Assembly: GCA_963693085.1 (NCBI GenBank)
Contig: OY856409.1
Location: forward strand, 659,972,591 to 660,036,590
DNA: 64,000 bases
Direction: 5' to 3'
DNA from: Alisma plantago-aquatica
Lineage: Eukaryota > Streptophyta > Magnoliopsida > Alismatales > Alismataceae
Part shown: piece by piece, positions 47,811-60,900 of the stretch
Position numbering within the stretch: position 1 is the stretch's first letter
Layout of the letters: every line of letters begins with the position of its first letter
Notes under the pieces: model-generated
The model's database searches: none
Seen by the model: only the letters and a program-made list of their open reading frames with translations
What the model was told of the DNA's origin: nothing
Program-made: the position numbers and the translations under genes

Positions 47811-50456
47811 TTTTGGGAGTCATCAGAAATGAGTACTCTTGGCATTTTTTGTTGTTGTAACTGAGTCGAGTTTGCTTAAAGTATACCTCTATTGAACTTT
47901 GTTTAGACAATACTTAAACAAAGGATAAATATTGATGAAAAAAATGCATGCAAGACCAAATGAACTATATGTTCACCCTAACTAATAGATCACAAGAGTT
48001 CAATTTTGATGCATCAAGTACCTAATTCAGAGTTAAGATCAAAATATATGGTTTTGGTAAAACTTCAATCAATATAGGAGTGACCTAGTTCCAAAGATAA
48101 ACACTAAACATCCTCATTTGACATGTAATTTTGGATGAAGTCCTTTGTCAATCTATAGTTTGACGAACAATGTAAGAACCCAAACCATGTTTATACATGT
48201 AATTCTCATTGCCTAAGAAGTTATAGGTTTATGTCTATTTAACTCATTCTTAGACATTTCATATATTCTTGTAAAGTTGAAATTCCATGTTTATATGTAA
48301 TTATACGATTAGTTAGAGTTTTCCGAGGAATCACAATAACCTTATACAAATTAGGGTTTTACGATTAATATTAATGAATGAAATGTGAATATATGCAATC
48401 ATGGTGAAAGCAACATGTAAATAATTAGTGGTGGTCCCTAGGATCACTTAGGGTTAATTAGATACCATAGAATGAAGTTAGAAAATATGAGCAAATAGAA
48501 TGGACACATAGTTGGGTCCATTTTTACAAATTCAATTAAATTATGCCGGCTAGGGCCAACAATCATTTGATGAAAAAATCAACTGTACTTTAGGGCCTTT
48601 GCTCATATAAACATATTGAAGGGCCTTTGATGGTCTCTATTGATTGGGTCTTGTGATGATTATGATGATGAGATGTTGACATGGTATGACTTCCTTCATT
48701 CGGTCTAGTAGTTGAAGGATTTATCCCCTAGATCATTCAAAGACTTTATATTGTTGAACACAAGTTCTATTTTTTATTTTCGGAACTATTCAGAGGAATC
48801 CATCAACAATTGGTTGTTCTCTATGCTAAATGTTTAGGCTATTGTCACTGCATTTCCTAAAATGTAGGATTTGCCTATAGTGTCCTACTATTGGTGAGAT
48901 CCTATTAAAGGGATTTATCAGTTATGTTGCTTGAGTCTAAGGGTTTCGTACTGATGAGCCGTTGTTCAATTATGATTTCATTCCTTCTATCATGTGGTTA
49001 ATGGACTATTCCTCTAGTTCATTTGAAGTCTCTTTGAGTATTTGTTTCTGTTAGTAGGGTTTCTTGTTTCAGTAGATCTTTGTGAGTTCCTTTGTACAAC
49101 TAACCTCCTATAAGTAGCCGACTATAACTATTTTTGTACATTATGCTTCTCTTTCCCCTTCAATACTTGTAAAACACACTGGTTTGTTGGACCCACCCTT
49201 AAATAAAAAGAGAGAAGCACACTTGGTTGACAAAAAAATTCTAAAAAAAATTATTTTAGGTACCATAACTATTTATTTTATGCTTCACCTACTTTTCACC
49301 AAGACCCCCAATAACTTGCCTTCCTATAATTTCTAGGAAACTATATGGAAAAGGAAATGGTTGGAGTGAGTCATGCCCCCTAGATTAGTCACACACAATT
49401 GAATTTTCATCAATATTGAAAGAAAGAGGAGGGGTTTATGTCTAATGAACATATTCTATACCAATGTGACTAAAGAGATCACTCATATGCTTTTCCGAAT
49501 CACCACTCTTTCTTCAATTGAAGAAATGTAATAAAACAACAAAATTATAAATTTTATATTAAACTAAAAAAAGTACTACTAACATCAAGGTACATCAAGG
49601 TGATTGGTTCTTGATATTCATGGCCACCATGTGGAATATCAAGGTCCCTATGAACCTTGATGTTCTAAATTAATTTACATATTAATCAGTTGATATTTAG
49701 AGAAGAAAATTCTATGAAATCAAGGAGTGGTTGGTGATTCATAGAAAGAAAAAGAATAAGAAAGTCACATACGTTATTGTATTCTAGTAAGAACCTCCCT
49801 TGTAGGGATAGTTAAAGATAAATATGAATGGGTTTCCACAAAGGAGAAAAACATGCATGTAAGAGGGGGAACATGTAGGGATCTATGTGATGGTTGGCAC
49901 TATATGTTCCTTTTTAAGATTATTGTTTTTCTATTCTGAAGGATACATTATGGGATACACTTTAGAGGGTGACAATCAACATGGGATAGAAGAGTAAGAA
50001 GGACCAACACCAAGAAAAAATTAAATATCAATGTTTATGTAGTCAACACCACAACTTACATCTTGATAATCATTGTAAATTGTTAGTTCATCACATCAGA
50101 ATTTACACACCAGAGCTTGTAGAGAAAACTTGTGTATGTATATAAGAAATTCAACTTTTTGCTAGTTTCTTGTACATAATGTTGAACTATGAATTAAATG
50201 TGCACATCCATGTCTTTATCTAATGATTCCCTTGTTTGTTATAGGCTAAACAATATAGAGGAGCATATAATGTGAATGGATTTTTTATCTTGTGGACTAC
50301 TATGGAAAGGTGATAATAGTAAAACTTCCTCTTAACTAAATAAAAAAACAATATACTATACATATTTAATATTTTACCCTGATTGTTTACAATGCTAGTT
50401 GTTTGTACAAGCATGTGAGAGAAATAGTCACATCAACGACAAAAATGTGTTGTATT
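47811..50456. other. No gene recognised; right flank of the nest
   Basis: AT-rich, non-coding. The section 48640-49240 has a T-rich, gene-like feel, with an A-run near 49231, and could be a decayed LINE tail, but no protein similarity supports this. A small inverted repeat is at 49581-49664. Confidence 0.5.
49581..49664. repeat. Imperfect inverted repeat
   Basis: Outer arms aacatcaaggt / accttgatgtt and inner arms ttgatattc / gaatatcaa pair to form an 84-base hairpin with internal mismatches. Confidence 0.65.
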
Positions 50457-51168
50457 TGTTGGTATATATGCCCATAGAGCCATCCCAAGTGATTGCATGG
50501 AGTCAGATATTAATTAATCAATTAATGTGATTATTTAGTTAATTAATTAATTCAAGAATACTCTAATTAATCCACGAGCATTTTAATTAATGTAGTGTTT
50601 CTATTTACCGATGGGTTTAGGAAACCCTACTTCGCTTCGTCTCCTATTTAAAGGAGGTTGACGGCTGATATCTATATAAGATATTGAGAGAGGTTTTTCA
50701 ATTTATGCTCACGTATGTAAACCCTAGCCGTCACCATCCTTAGGAGAGAAAGGAGAGCAACGTGCCGCTAGCACGCTGCCGTACAGACACGACTCCTTCC
50801 CACTGGCTTAGGAAGTGTGACATGGAGTTCCAGTGCATCCGAGTAGACGAAGTAGAGATGCAGACGCTAAGACGCTTGTATTCGGAGGACATCAACGACC
50901 ATCCATGCGCGTTACGAGCAGCGTACATCATCGCACGAAAGGAGCACTGCCATATCTTCCTGCGATAGCGAACGAGAGAGAAGTTCCATCCATGTAGGCC
51001 AACATCGTTACACACCTTTATGCATCGGGACATTGCCAGACTTGCTCCGCGATAAGGTATATCCTGCAAACACTCCTTCCGAATATACTGTTGTTGACGA
51101 GATCCTATTTCGGGTTGAGTGGAATTTTGTTGCTTCCTCCGCGCATGTTTTCTCCACAAAACCCTACA
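50457..51168 (+). repeat. 5' LTR of Copia A (712 bp)
   Basis: Starts TGTTGG, ends CCCTACA. TATATAAG at 50673-50680 is the likely TATA box. The last 130 or so bases resemble the end of the LTRs of Copia B (in element orientation), but the 1-kb middle present in LTR-B is absent. Confidence 0.75.
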
Positions 51169-52843
51169 GTGGTATCAGAGCAACGTCGATCTACGATGTA
51201 TTTAGATTCGTTTCTATATGATCGAATCACTGTATATTATTTTCTATGTTGCATACGATGCGAATTAAAACTGCTAATGTGTAAATCTAAACCTAATTCC
51301 ACATAAGCCACATGCTTTTATTTTTGACATTTCGGATGGGGTCGACTATGGAAAATACTGATTTTCCTAAGTGCATGGAAGTAAAATTCCATAGACCTTT
51401 CAGGAGCTCTGCCCCTGAGACCCCTCTAGGGGCAGCCTCCCCTCGACCCCCATCCCCCCGCATAGGGGCGCTGCCCCTGTGTACCCCACATAGTCTGCGT
51501 GGGAGTCAAAAAAATTATTTAATGGGGAATTTCCCGCATTAAAAGTACTGCTTTTTTAATATGTATATATGTATATGTAGATATACCTATGATAACATAC
51601 ACGTCGCCATACAAAATTTGTTTTATGTGGTGAATGCATGCACGGTTATGGCCTAGTATCCCCTTTTGTGAATGTTGTGGATGAATGTGGATGTCAATCT
51701 TGTGGATATATTTGTTTGTGAATGCTATGGTTGTATAATGGTTGCATATGGATCCTTTGTATAAAGTATTCGACTTGCATGCCGATCCTCATCTCTTATT
51801 TCAAAGTGTAATTAATTCTTTCCCTTTATATTTGTACTCATATGATGTAATACATATAGGATTAGCTTTAGTCTCTGTAAACTTGATGTAAGGAGGCCAC
51901 TTGAATATCCAACTCCAAGGAGTGTCCATGGAGAAGCACCATGAAGATATAATTCCATGAAGCAACCTGAAGATCCAACTCCAAGGAGCGTCCATGGAGA
52001 AGCAACAAGAAGATCCAATTCTAAGAAGCAACTTGAAGTTCCAACCTCACGAAGCATCCATGAAGTTGTTCATTGTAATGTTGATCATTATAGGCTTACA
52101 TGTTGATTCGCAGGTGTTGCATGAGATGCATAAGACCATAGGTGGACTATAATCCTTTGTTGCTCCAAAGGATTACAATAGTATGGCCATAACCAATGTA
52201 TTTGTATTTGTGATTACATGTCTATCGTTTGTGGTTGTGAATGTAGTAGTATATGATACATACTATAAGTATGTGGTGTTTGGATATGTATATGTATTAA
52301 TAAAACCCCTCAATTAATAATATTAAGTTTTAGTTGCCTTCCATAAAGAAACACACATGAAAAGCTTGATCAACTATGTGTGGGCACGCCTTCGTGTGGT
52401 ACACTGTCTATCTCGTGGAAGTGTGATGGTGGGTGTATGGGTCTGCTTCCGCAGGGTGCACACTCATCATGTTGGCTTATGGGTTGGACTTAACTAGGGA
52501 ACCTTGATAGGATCAAGTACCTAGAGGCACACAGATGCATCATGGCTAGGAGTTGTGTATGATCATCTATCCAAGAGTTGCATATGATGCAATTGGAAAA
52601 ACTTGCCTACCTTAGTATTTGGTCTTTGACACTGTCGTTGGTTGGGTATTGATCTAATTATTTTGGATATTGGCTCACTAGACGGTTGTGTGTTGCAATC
52701 TTCCGAGTTGATAGTGAGGGCTATCAATTTGAATAAAACAGTGGGAGCGTAATTAATTAAAGGCCTAATTAATCTCATTTATCAAATCTTTACAAGTCAA
52801 AATGTTTTGGACTAAATACAAATTTTTCTTTTGTAGCAATCAA
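51169..52843 (+). other. Copia A primer-binding site and leader
   Basis: TGGTATCAGAGC at 51170-51181. Then 1.66 kb without a supported gene: a GC-rich patch with self-complementary ggggc / gcccc words (51400-51480), a 66-bp tandem repeat (51905-52070), and from about 52565 a stretch homologous to the Copia B leader (gcatatgatgcaattgg). Short frames here are not convincing. Confidence 0.75.
51905..52070. repeat. 66-bp tandem repeat, about 2.5 copies
   Basis: 'ccaactccaaggag' recurs at 51909 and 51975, and a diverged form at 52041, each followed by a 'tccatggagaagca'-type block. 66 is a multiple of three, so both strands stay open in some frames; this explains the minus-strand frames seen here. 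Confidence 0.8.
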
Positions 52844-55800
52844 ATGGCGAACAACACTCACACTTTCTCATTGCAATCAGTCCTTGAGAAGGACAAACTT
52901 ACCGGAACCAACTTTCAAAAATAGTTTAGGACGCTGAGAATTGTTCTCACACATGAGCGTAAGCTCTATGTCCTTGAAACACCAGAGCCAGCGGAACCCG
53001 TCGTAAATGCGCCCAAGGCTAAAAAGGATGCTTACAAGAAGCACCTTGATGATGATGTGGATGCCAAGTGCCTGATGTTGTGCTCAATGAACTATGAGTT
53101 GCAAGAGCAGCATGAGAACATGAATGTCATGGAGATGGTAACACATCTCAAGAACATGTATCAACATCAAGCAAGATAGGAGAGATGTGATGTCTCAAAG
53201 GCTTTTTTTAGAAGCAAGATGAAAGAGGGAGACTTAGTTGGCACCCATATACTCACTTTGATTGGGTACGTGGAAAGCCTATCCAAGCTGGGATTTCCCC
53301 TAGGTCAAGAGTTGTCCACTGATGCGATTCTACAATCATTTCCTGAATCATACAATCATTTTGTCATGAACTACAACATGAACAATCTTGACAAGCCGTT
53401 GTCAGAATTGTTGGGCATGTTGAGGACAGCTGACGCACATATGAAGAAAGACAAGCCCAAGTTTGTGATGATGATCAACAAGACAAAGGGAAAGTCAAAA
53501 GGCAAAGGCAAGGCTAAGAAAAGTTCTAAAGCCGGGCAGAAGCCAAAGTCATCCGTGCTCAAAGCTAAAGGTGGGATCTCGAAAGAAGGTAGTTGTCACC
53601 ATTGTCACTAGGCTGGACATTGGAAAAGAAACTGTCCTATCTACCTGGAGGAACTGAGGAAGAAGAAGTAAGGGATAGAGATCTCCACTTCAGGTATATA
53701 CGTTATTGATATAAACTTAAATACTTCTTCATCATGGGTACTGGATATCGGATGTGGATCTCACATATGTTCTAATATGCATGATTTGATAAGAAGTAAG
53801 CCTTTACGAAAGAGCCAAGTCAAGCTACGAGTCGCTAATGGAGTAAGAGTTGCTGCCACCGCAGTTGGAGTTATTAGTTTATCTTTGCCTACGAGCCTTG
53901 TAATAGAATTAGAGAATTGCTATTATGTACCTTCCATTAATAGAAATATTATTTTTGTATCTTGTATGGACAAGAGTGGATTTGAATTTCACATTAAGAA
54001 TGGAATTATTTCTATTTCTAAAGATGAGATCTTTTATGGCAATGCCCCTATGTCTTATGGTATCTACTTGTTAGAAATTGAGACTAGCATATACAATGTA
54101 AATACTAAAAGGTTAAAACTTGACAACTCAAACAAAACATTCTTATGGCATTGTCGTCTTGGGAACATAAACGAGAAGCACATATCTAGACTCCATAAGG
54201 ATGGTTATCTAGACTCTTTTGATTTTGAATCATTGGAGACATGTGACACATGTTTATTAGGAAAGATGACCAAGACTCCTTTCACTGGACACAGTGAGAG
54301 AGCCAGTGATATGCTAGGGCTCATACATACTGATGTGTGTGGACCTTTTAGATCAAATGCTAGAGGAGGCTATCAATACTTCATTACCTTAACTGATGAC
54401 CTCAGTAGGTATGGCTATGTAAATCTTATGAAACACAAGTCAGAAACTCTTGAATTGTTCAAGACTTTCATGAATGAAGTAGAGAAGCAACTTGGTAAGA
54501 GTATTAAAGCACTCCATTCAGATCGAGGTGGCGAATACTTAAGCCAAGAGTTTGAGGACCTTTTGAGAGACCGTGGTATTGTATCACAATGGACTCCACC
54601 TGGTACACCACAATATAATGGTGTGTCAGAAAGAAGGAATCGTACATTATTAGACATGGTACAATCAATGATGAGTTCAACCGAACTTCCAATATCGTTC
54701 TGGGGATATTCTCTTGAAACTACAACATTTACACTTAACCGTATACCTTCCAAATCAGTTTAAAAGACACCATATGTTATATGGAATGGGAGTCATCCCA
54801 ATTTGTCTATGTTAAAGATTTGGGGATGTGAAGCTTATGTTAGGAAACAATTTCCTAAAAAGCTTGGACCCAAATCAGAAAAATGCTATTTTGTTGGATA
54901 CCCCAAGGAAACTCGGGGATACTACTTCTACACACCAACTAACAACAAAGTGTTTGTTGCTAGGACTGCTGTATTTCTTGAAAAGGAATTTATTTCCAAA
55001 GGAATTAGTGGGAGGAATGTAGATATCAAAGAAGTTCGAGACCAACAAGAAAGCAGAGAACCTGAGGAGGTACATAAGGAACATGAAGACTCACAAATTG
55101 TTGTGGAATTTCAAGTTCCAAATGTAACACAGGAACCTCATAGGTCTAGTAGGACACGACTTGAGCTAGAGAGATTTGGATTTCTCGTGACTCAAGACAG
55201 TGACGAATTGGGCATAGCAGATGAGGCAACTTCCTATCTAGAAGCTACTAAGGGACCATAATATGAGAAATGGCTTGAAGCCATGAGATCTGAGATGGAA
55301 TCCATGTACACCAACAAGGTATGGACCTTGGTGGATCCACCTGAAGGGGTAAAACCCATAGGGTGCAAATGGGTCTTCAAGAAGAAGACTGACATGGATA
55401 GAAATGTTCAAACCTATTAAGGTAGATTGGTTGCAAAAGGATTCCGTCAAATTCAAGGTGTTGATTATGACGAGACCTTCTCACCAGTTGTCATGGTTAA
55501 ATCCATCATGATCATGCTTGCCATTGTAGCTTATCATGACTATGAGATTTGGCAGATGGATGTTAAAACAACATTCCTTAATGGGAATTTACTCGGGGAT
55601 GTATACATGACACAGCCTGAGGGTTTTATCGATCCAAAGGAAGCCAATAAAGTCTGTAAGCTACAAAGGTCAATCTATGGATTGAAGCAAGCATCTCGAA
55701 GCTGGAATCTACATTTTGATGAAGTAGTCAAAAAGTTTGGCTTTAGTCAAAATGAAGATGAACCTTGTGTTTACAAAAGGGTTAGTGGGAGCACAATCAT

Positions 55801-56803
55801 ATTTCTCATATTGTATGTGGATGACATACTATTGATGGGAAATGACATCCCTACTCTTCAGACAGTAAAAGGTTGGCTAGGAAAGACCTTCTCTATGAAG
55901 GATTTAGGCGAAGCATCCTATATACTAGGGATAAAGATCTATAGAGATAGATCTAGAAGGCTTCTAGGCCTAAGCCAAAGCACATACATTGACAAGGTGC
56001 TAAAGAGGTTTATCATGGAGGGTTATAAGAGAGATAACTTGCCCATGTCCCATGGGGTTACAATCTCTAAAGTCCAGTGTCCTAGTTCATGTGATGAATG
56101 GGCACACATGAGTAAGATTACATATGCATAAGCAATTGGATCTATCATGCACGTGATGTTATGTACTCATCCTGATGTGTCGTATGCTTTGAGCATGACG
56201 AGCCGGTATCAGTCAGATACAGGTGAATGTCACTGGACATCCGTAAAGAACATCCTAAAGTACTTGAGAAGGACTAAGGATCAATTCTTGGTATACAGTT
56301 GTGAGGAAGAGCTCGTGGTAAAGGGTTACACCGATGCTAGCTTCCAAATTGACAAAGATGACTACAGATCACAATTTGGATTTGTGTTTTGCCTGAACAA
56401 TAGAGCTGTGAGCTGGAAGAGTTCCAAGCAAGAGACAGTTGCGTATTCTACAACATAGGCCAAATATATTGCCGCATCTAACGCTAAAAAGGAAGCTGTG
56501 TGGATCAAGAAGTTCATTTCTGAACTTGGAGTGGTTCTAATCGCTGGTGATGCAATTGAGTTGTTTTGCGACAACAATGGAACAATTTCATAGGCTAAAG
56601 AACCAAGATTGAACCAACGTTCCAAACATATTCTACGGTGGTTCCATCTCATACGAGAGATCGTACAATGAGGAGATGTGAAGATTTGCAGAGTACCTAC
56701 AGAAAGCAATGTGGCTGACCCGCTCACAAAAGCACTTTAACAACAGAAACATGACAGACATGTTCGATCACTTGGATTGAGATTCATGAGTGATTGGGTA
56801 TAA
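52844..56803 (+). pseudogene. Copia gag-pol polyprotein, full length, 12 in-frame stops, no frameshift
   Basis: 1319 codons from ATG (52844) to a natural TAA (56801-56803), all in one frame. Order: UBN2-type gag; CCHC knuckle (about 53594-53637); protease, with DIG where Asp-Thr/Ser-Gly is expected (about 53745); GAG-pre-integrase (LWHCRLGN); integrase with Asp (HTDVCGP), Asp (SDRGGEY) and Glu (GVSERRN); reverse transcriptase with MDVKTTFLNG and YVDD (about 55816); RNase H to ADPLTKAL. Protease before RT with integrase between is the Copia order. Internal stops begin at 52922, 53177, 53609, 53669, 54761, 55259, 55418, 56129, 56456, 56591, 56669 and 56738. Several separate the domains, so this copy cannot make functional protein. 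Confidence 0.92.
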
Positions 56804-56818
56804 GTGTAAGTGGGAATC

Positions 56819-57933
56819 TGTTGGTATGTATGCCCATAGAGACTATCATTTGATGATTGTAATGGGATACTATGTAAACGATTTGTAATACTACATTGAT
56901 CATATCAATAAAGACAAGTTTCCAATCTATATGTTTGTGTTTTATATTGTGAGATGACCATAAAACTTATAGATGTCTATAGAATAATATACTCAATGAC
57001 ATATGTTTTTGGGTTGATGACCTGAACAGTGAGATCATATGTATGCTAAGTGTATGTATTCTTATTTTGTCCCTAATCAGTTGTTATTGTGGAAATATCC
57101 ATAGACATCAATAACACATAAGATTAGAATGTATGTTAGTTGATGGAAGAATCTCATTATCCATGATATGGAGATATGAAACCAAATACATAGATACTTG
57201 TTAGAGAATAGTGTATCAGATAGACCCACCTTGAGAGTGACACATGGATACCATGATTGGTAGTTAGAGTCACGTCTCATAATGATGGTGGTGATTGTGG
57301 TTCTTAGACCTGAAGTCACTACACTTATCCCATGTCATTCGATGCACTTTGACATCATCCACCGTGGTCCTGAATAAGGATTGCCATAAAGATGGTTCTT
57401 GGGTGCACTGTGACACATGAGGATGACTGTGAGTGATGTAGATGGAATTTGTCCTTCCTATGGGAGTTTGATATTCCGGCCACTTGATAAGGGAGACTGA
57501 GAAATGCATGGCCATGATGATGTGAGTCAACATGTGATATTGAGCTTACATATATCACAGACAGTCTACTCTAGTTTAAGGAACTTGGATTGAACGTTGA
57601 AAAGGATAAAAATTCCATGACTCGAGTTCAATCCGGATATCAGCAACAAAGAAACTATACAATCATTGTAACACCAGTCATGAATGATAGGTTAAGTTGT
57701 TCTCCAACTTCTCCAATTACTTGGGTGGCAATGAAGTCTTGCTAGATACCAATCATTGCTTGTGAAATCATAATATGATTATGGATATCACTGCCAACGT
57801 AATTTGGAGCCTACCGGGTCACACGCATAGGAGGAATAGGAGTATAATTGTGGATTTGATTGGAATTGCTTTGAATCACATTGATTACTAAAGTGTTTAT
57901 GTAATCGATTAGAATAATATTGGAGTGACTCGA
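56819..57933 (+). repeat. 3' LTR of Copia A, truncated by insertion
   Basis: 1115 bp remain before Gypsy 2. It aligns block by block with the first half of the LTRs of Copia B (for example the 'catgatatggagatat' block near 57161 and 'tacttgttagagaa' near 57195), at roughly 70 percent by eye. Confidence 0.8.
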
Positions 57934-60900
57934 TGTAACATACTAGATCTTAGACCCTACCTTGGAAGTTGGCATTTTAGACTTAGCCAAACAAGGTTGA
58001 AGGTTAGACCTAAATAGATGTTTTGTATAATCCCAATGAGCTAATACATTTATAGATCACCTTAATGTAACCTAATTCTCTAACATTAATCTTAGGTTTA
58101 TAATACATAAAATATGCCACATAACTCATTTTGGTGGTAATATGAAGATAAGAAAGTTAATTGGATAAACAATTTAGATAATGGGCCGTTAATGGGCCAT
58201 ATGACATATCTCATAAAAATAAATCTCAAAATAGGAAAAAAACTTCAAATTCAAATTCTACATATCAATATTAGCCTACATGTCAAATTTCATCTAATTT
58301 AGACAACCTTGAAATATTAGGATAAGTTTGGGAGAGAGAAAATGAGTAAAAGGCATAAGTAATAAATAATGTGGTTATATAACTTCAAAATATATAAATA
58401 ATGACAAGTTAATATTCTACACATCAAATATCACTTGTGGATAAAGTTTGGTCCAATTTGGATGTTGTTTGTACAAGTTATGCAATTTTAGGTACATACT
58501 GGACTTTTATGCAATTTACCCAATTGGGATGTTTTATTTGCAAATTATCACATTAATTATAATAATTAGATATCACCTTACCATTATCGAATTCTAAAAC
58601 CATGGGAGCACCTAGTTTCACCTTGGTTTGATGGTATTGCTTTCCAAGGGCATTTTAGGGATTTTCTCTTTATAAGTGATCTTATCTTTTGAAGCCATCG
58701 ACCAATGGGGTTATTTCCTTTATGGAGGTCGGTTGAGAGGGCCTAGAAACGTAGATAAACCGACCTTAGATATTTTAGAGCCTCCATGAGGTGTCCACTT
58801 GCAAAACCATGAAGCCCTAGGCTAATGACACATGGAAAGTCCCATGAAACACCTCATGCTTGAACTTTTTCTATATATAGCCATACATACCCCTTTTCCA
58901 ACTCACAAATTCGAAAATCTTGGTCTCCTTTTCTTTCCTCTAGATTAGAGAATAGTTCCTTTTGTATTTAGCCACGAAGTTGCTGACCCAAGGTAATACA
59001 GGGAGCCTACCTTGGTGAAGAAGACTCATATGGTTTCCAAATTGCTCTATTAGGATTGCTTAAGCTCCTCCTTGGTGATTTTAACCAAAACTAGTAAGAA
59101 TCCTCCTTCCCTTCTCTTTTTTCATATTGATAGTATTTGTCACACCTTCCTCCAGGTCGGAAACATGACCTTCCATGATAAAACTCCACTAAGAACCCTA
59201 AAACATCTCATCTCCATGCTCTTTTTCTAGGGTTTATCACCTCTAAGTTGAGAAGGAAATCTTCGTTCAAGAAAGGAGCTAGGCTTGGAGCAACCAGACC
59301 TTATAAGCTCTAGATCCTTGCTTTTTGGACCTTATTATCTTCCCTAGATGTGAGCTTCATAACCCCCTTCCCATATATTTCTTATTACATGCTTAAAACT
59401 CATGATCTTATGTTAAAAATTGACGATGTGTCGATTTCTAATTAGTCGATTTTCAATAATTCATAACTTTTGATTCGTTTGTCCAAAAATTAAAGTAAAA
59501 TATGTTATGAACTCATAAAAACATGTTATTTTTAATAAAAATATTTCAAAGTATTTTTTTTCAGTTTTGTCAAAAAGAGTTTTTAGAAAATGAATTAAAT
59601 ACCTAAAAACCACCAAAAATACACTTTAACCTTCATAACTCCAATATATGCAAAATTATATGTTTTCTTAATCAGAAAAACCTAACTAAGTTAGTGGTGA
59701 TATTTTTGAGGTCTTAATAGAGGTTTTGTGTAAAAATTTCATATATTAGGGTTTCAACTCTTTAATGTATATATGTTATTCTAATACATGAATATGAAAT
59801 TGGAAATAGGACAAGTGGACCTTGATTTCAACTAAAGGTTTGGAAAAGAGGTTAATAGGACTCTAAGTAAGAGAGGTATGTTGTATCCCCTATTCCTCTT
59901 TAATGATAAATTCACCTATCTTTTCATTCTCTTGAATTTGACCTACACAATATGTATTATCTTTTGATATCGTGGTTCGTGTGAACTATCTTGAATATTA
60001 TGGACTTGGATATTTTCTTGATATCTTTTCTTATGCCTTGGTGCATGTTGGTCTCTTATATTGGTATGTGATAGTCCGAAGTGGATGTTATATGCTTGTG
60101 TTGTCCATTGTGTGATGGCAACCTTTGTATCATCTTCTGACTAAACAATTTACTTGCCTCTATATTTACATGCTATGTGATTCAGTAGCACTAGAGTAGT
60201 GTAATTACATTGGTTTTGGGGCAGTATTTGCCTATTGTTTATTTGGAGGGTGGCAGTATACCATTCCTCTGTAATCGAGTGTGGCAGTAATCCATACTCA
60301 ACTTTATATATTTGGGAGATTGACAATATTCCTTTCTCTATCCGGTTTCAACTTTATGAGGGTTGGCCGCCAATTGTGTTTATATTGTTCTAGGGCTATG
60401 TTTATCTCACATGCATGCAGGTTGATTATTGTGGGGTGTGTTCCCTACTACTTTCTTTTGTGCCAGTATTGCACAATCTTTATTGTTTCGATCATGGCAA
60501 GTATCTTCTTTTATTATATGATGATTCTTTTCTTTTATGCCCGATTGGGTAGTCCTTATCTCTGGTATGGGAAGCATTTTACATTTGAAGTCCTTATTAC
60601 TTAAATTGCTCAAAGTTTCCTTTAGCATATACATACCGGCTTTTTGCTGATTTATTTATTTTCTTCTTCTCTTTTGTGGGGTATGCTTCCAACACCATGT
60701 TAGATCAAGAAGAGGCAAACTTCGACATCAATCTTGTAGCTGAGCTTTTGGGGAGACTTGAAGAGGTGGTTAGATGACCCTCATCTTGATCTTTGGCTTA
60801 TATGTTAGATTTCCTTTTTGACACCCATATGCGGTGAAGTGTTGTATCATGTTATCGAGCATTGTAAATTGTTAGATAATGATATTTTCCACTGCTACTC

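Larger units (their letters stand above)
50457..57933 (+). mobile_element. Copia A retrotransposon, 3' LTR interrupted by Gypsy 2
   Basis: The 5' LTR begins TGTTGGTATATATG and is followed by a primer-binding site, a 1.7-kb leader, a gag-pol frame (52844-56803), a purine tract (AAGTGGGAATC) and a 3' LTR beginning TGTTGGTATGTATG at 56819. The 3' LTR is cut at 57933 by the Gypsy 2 LTR. The candidate left target duplication is GTATT (50452-50456), but its partner would lie beyond the window. The two LTRs match well only over the first 20 or so bases. Confidence 0.85.

Noticed and set aside
52844..56803. Reassigned stop codons (UAA/UAG read as an amino acid) in the Copia polyprotein
   Set aside because: The adjacent SHMT gene uses the standard code with TAG as terminator, the residues expected at the stop positions are not one consistent amino acid, and the protease motif is also damaged. 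Decay by substitution is simpler.
60281..60604. Hydrophobic open frame in the Gypsy 2 LTR
   Set aside because: AT-rich LTR sequence; the leucine, phenylalanine and isoleucine content follows base composition and no homologue is recognised.
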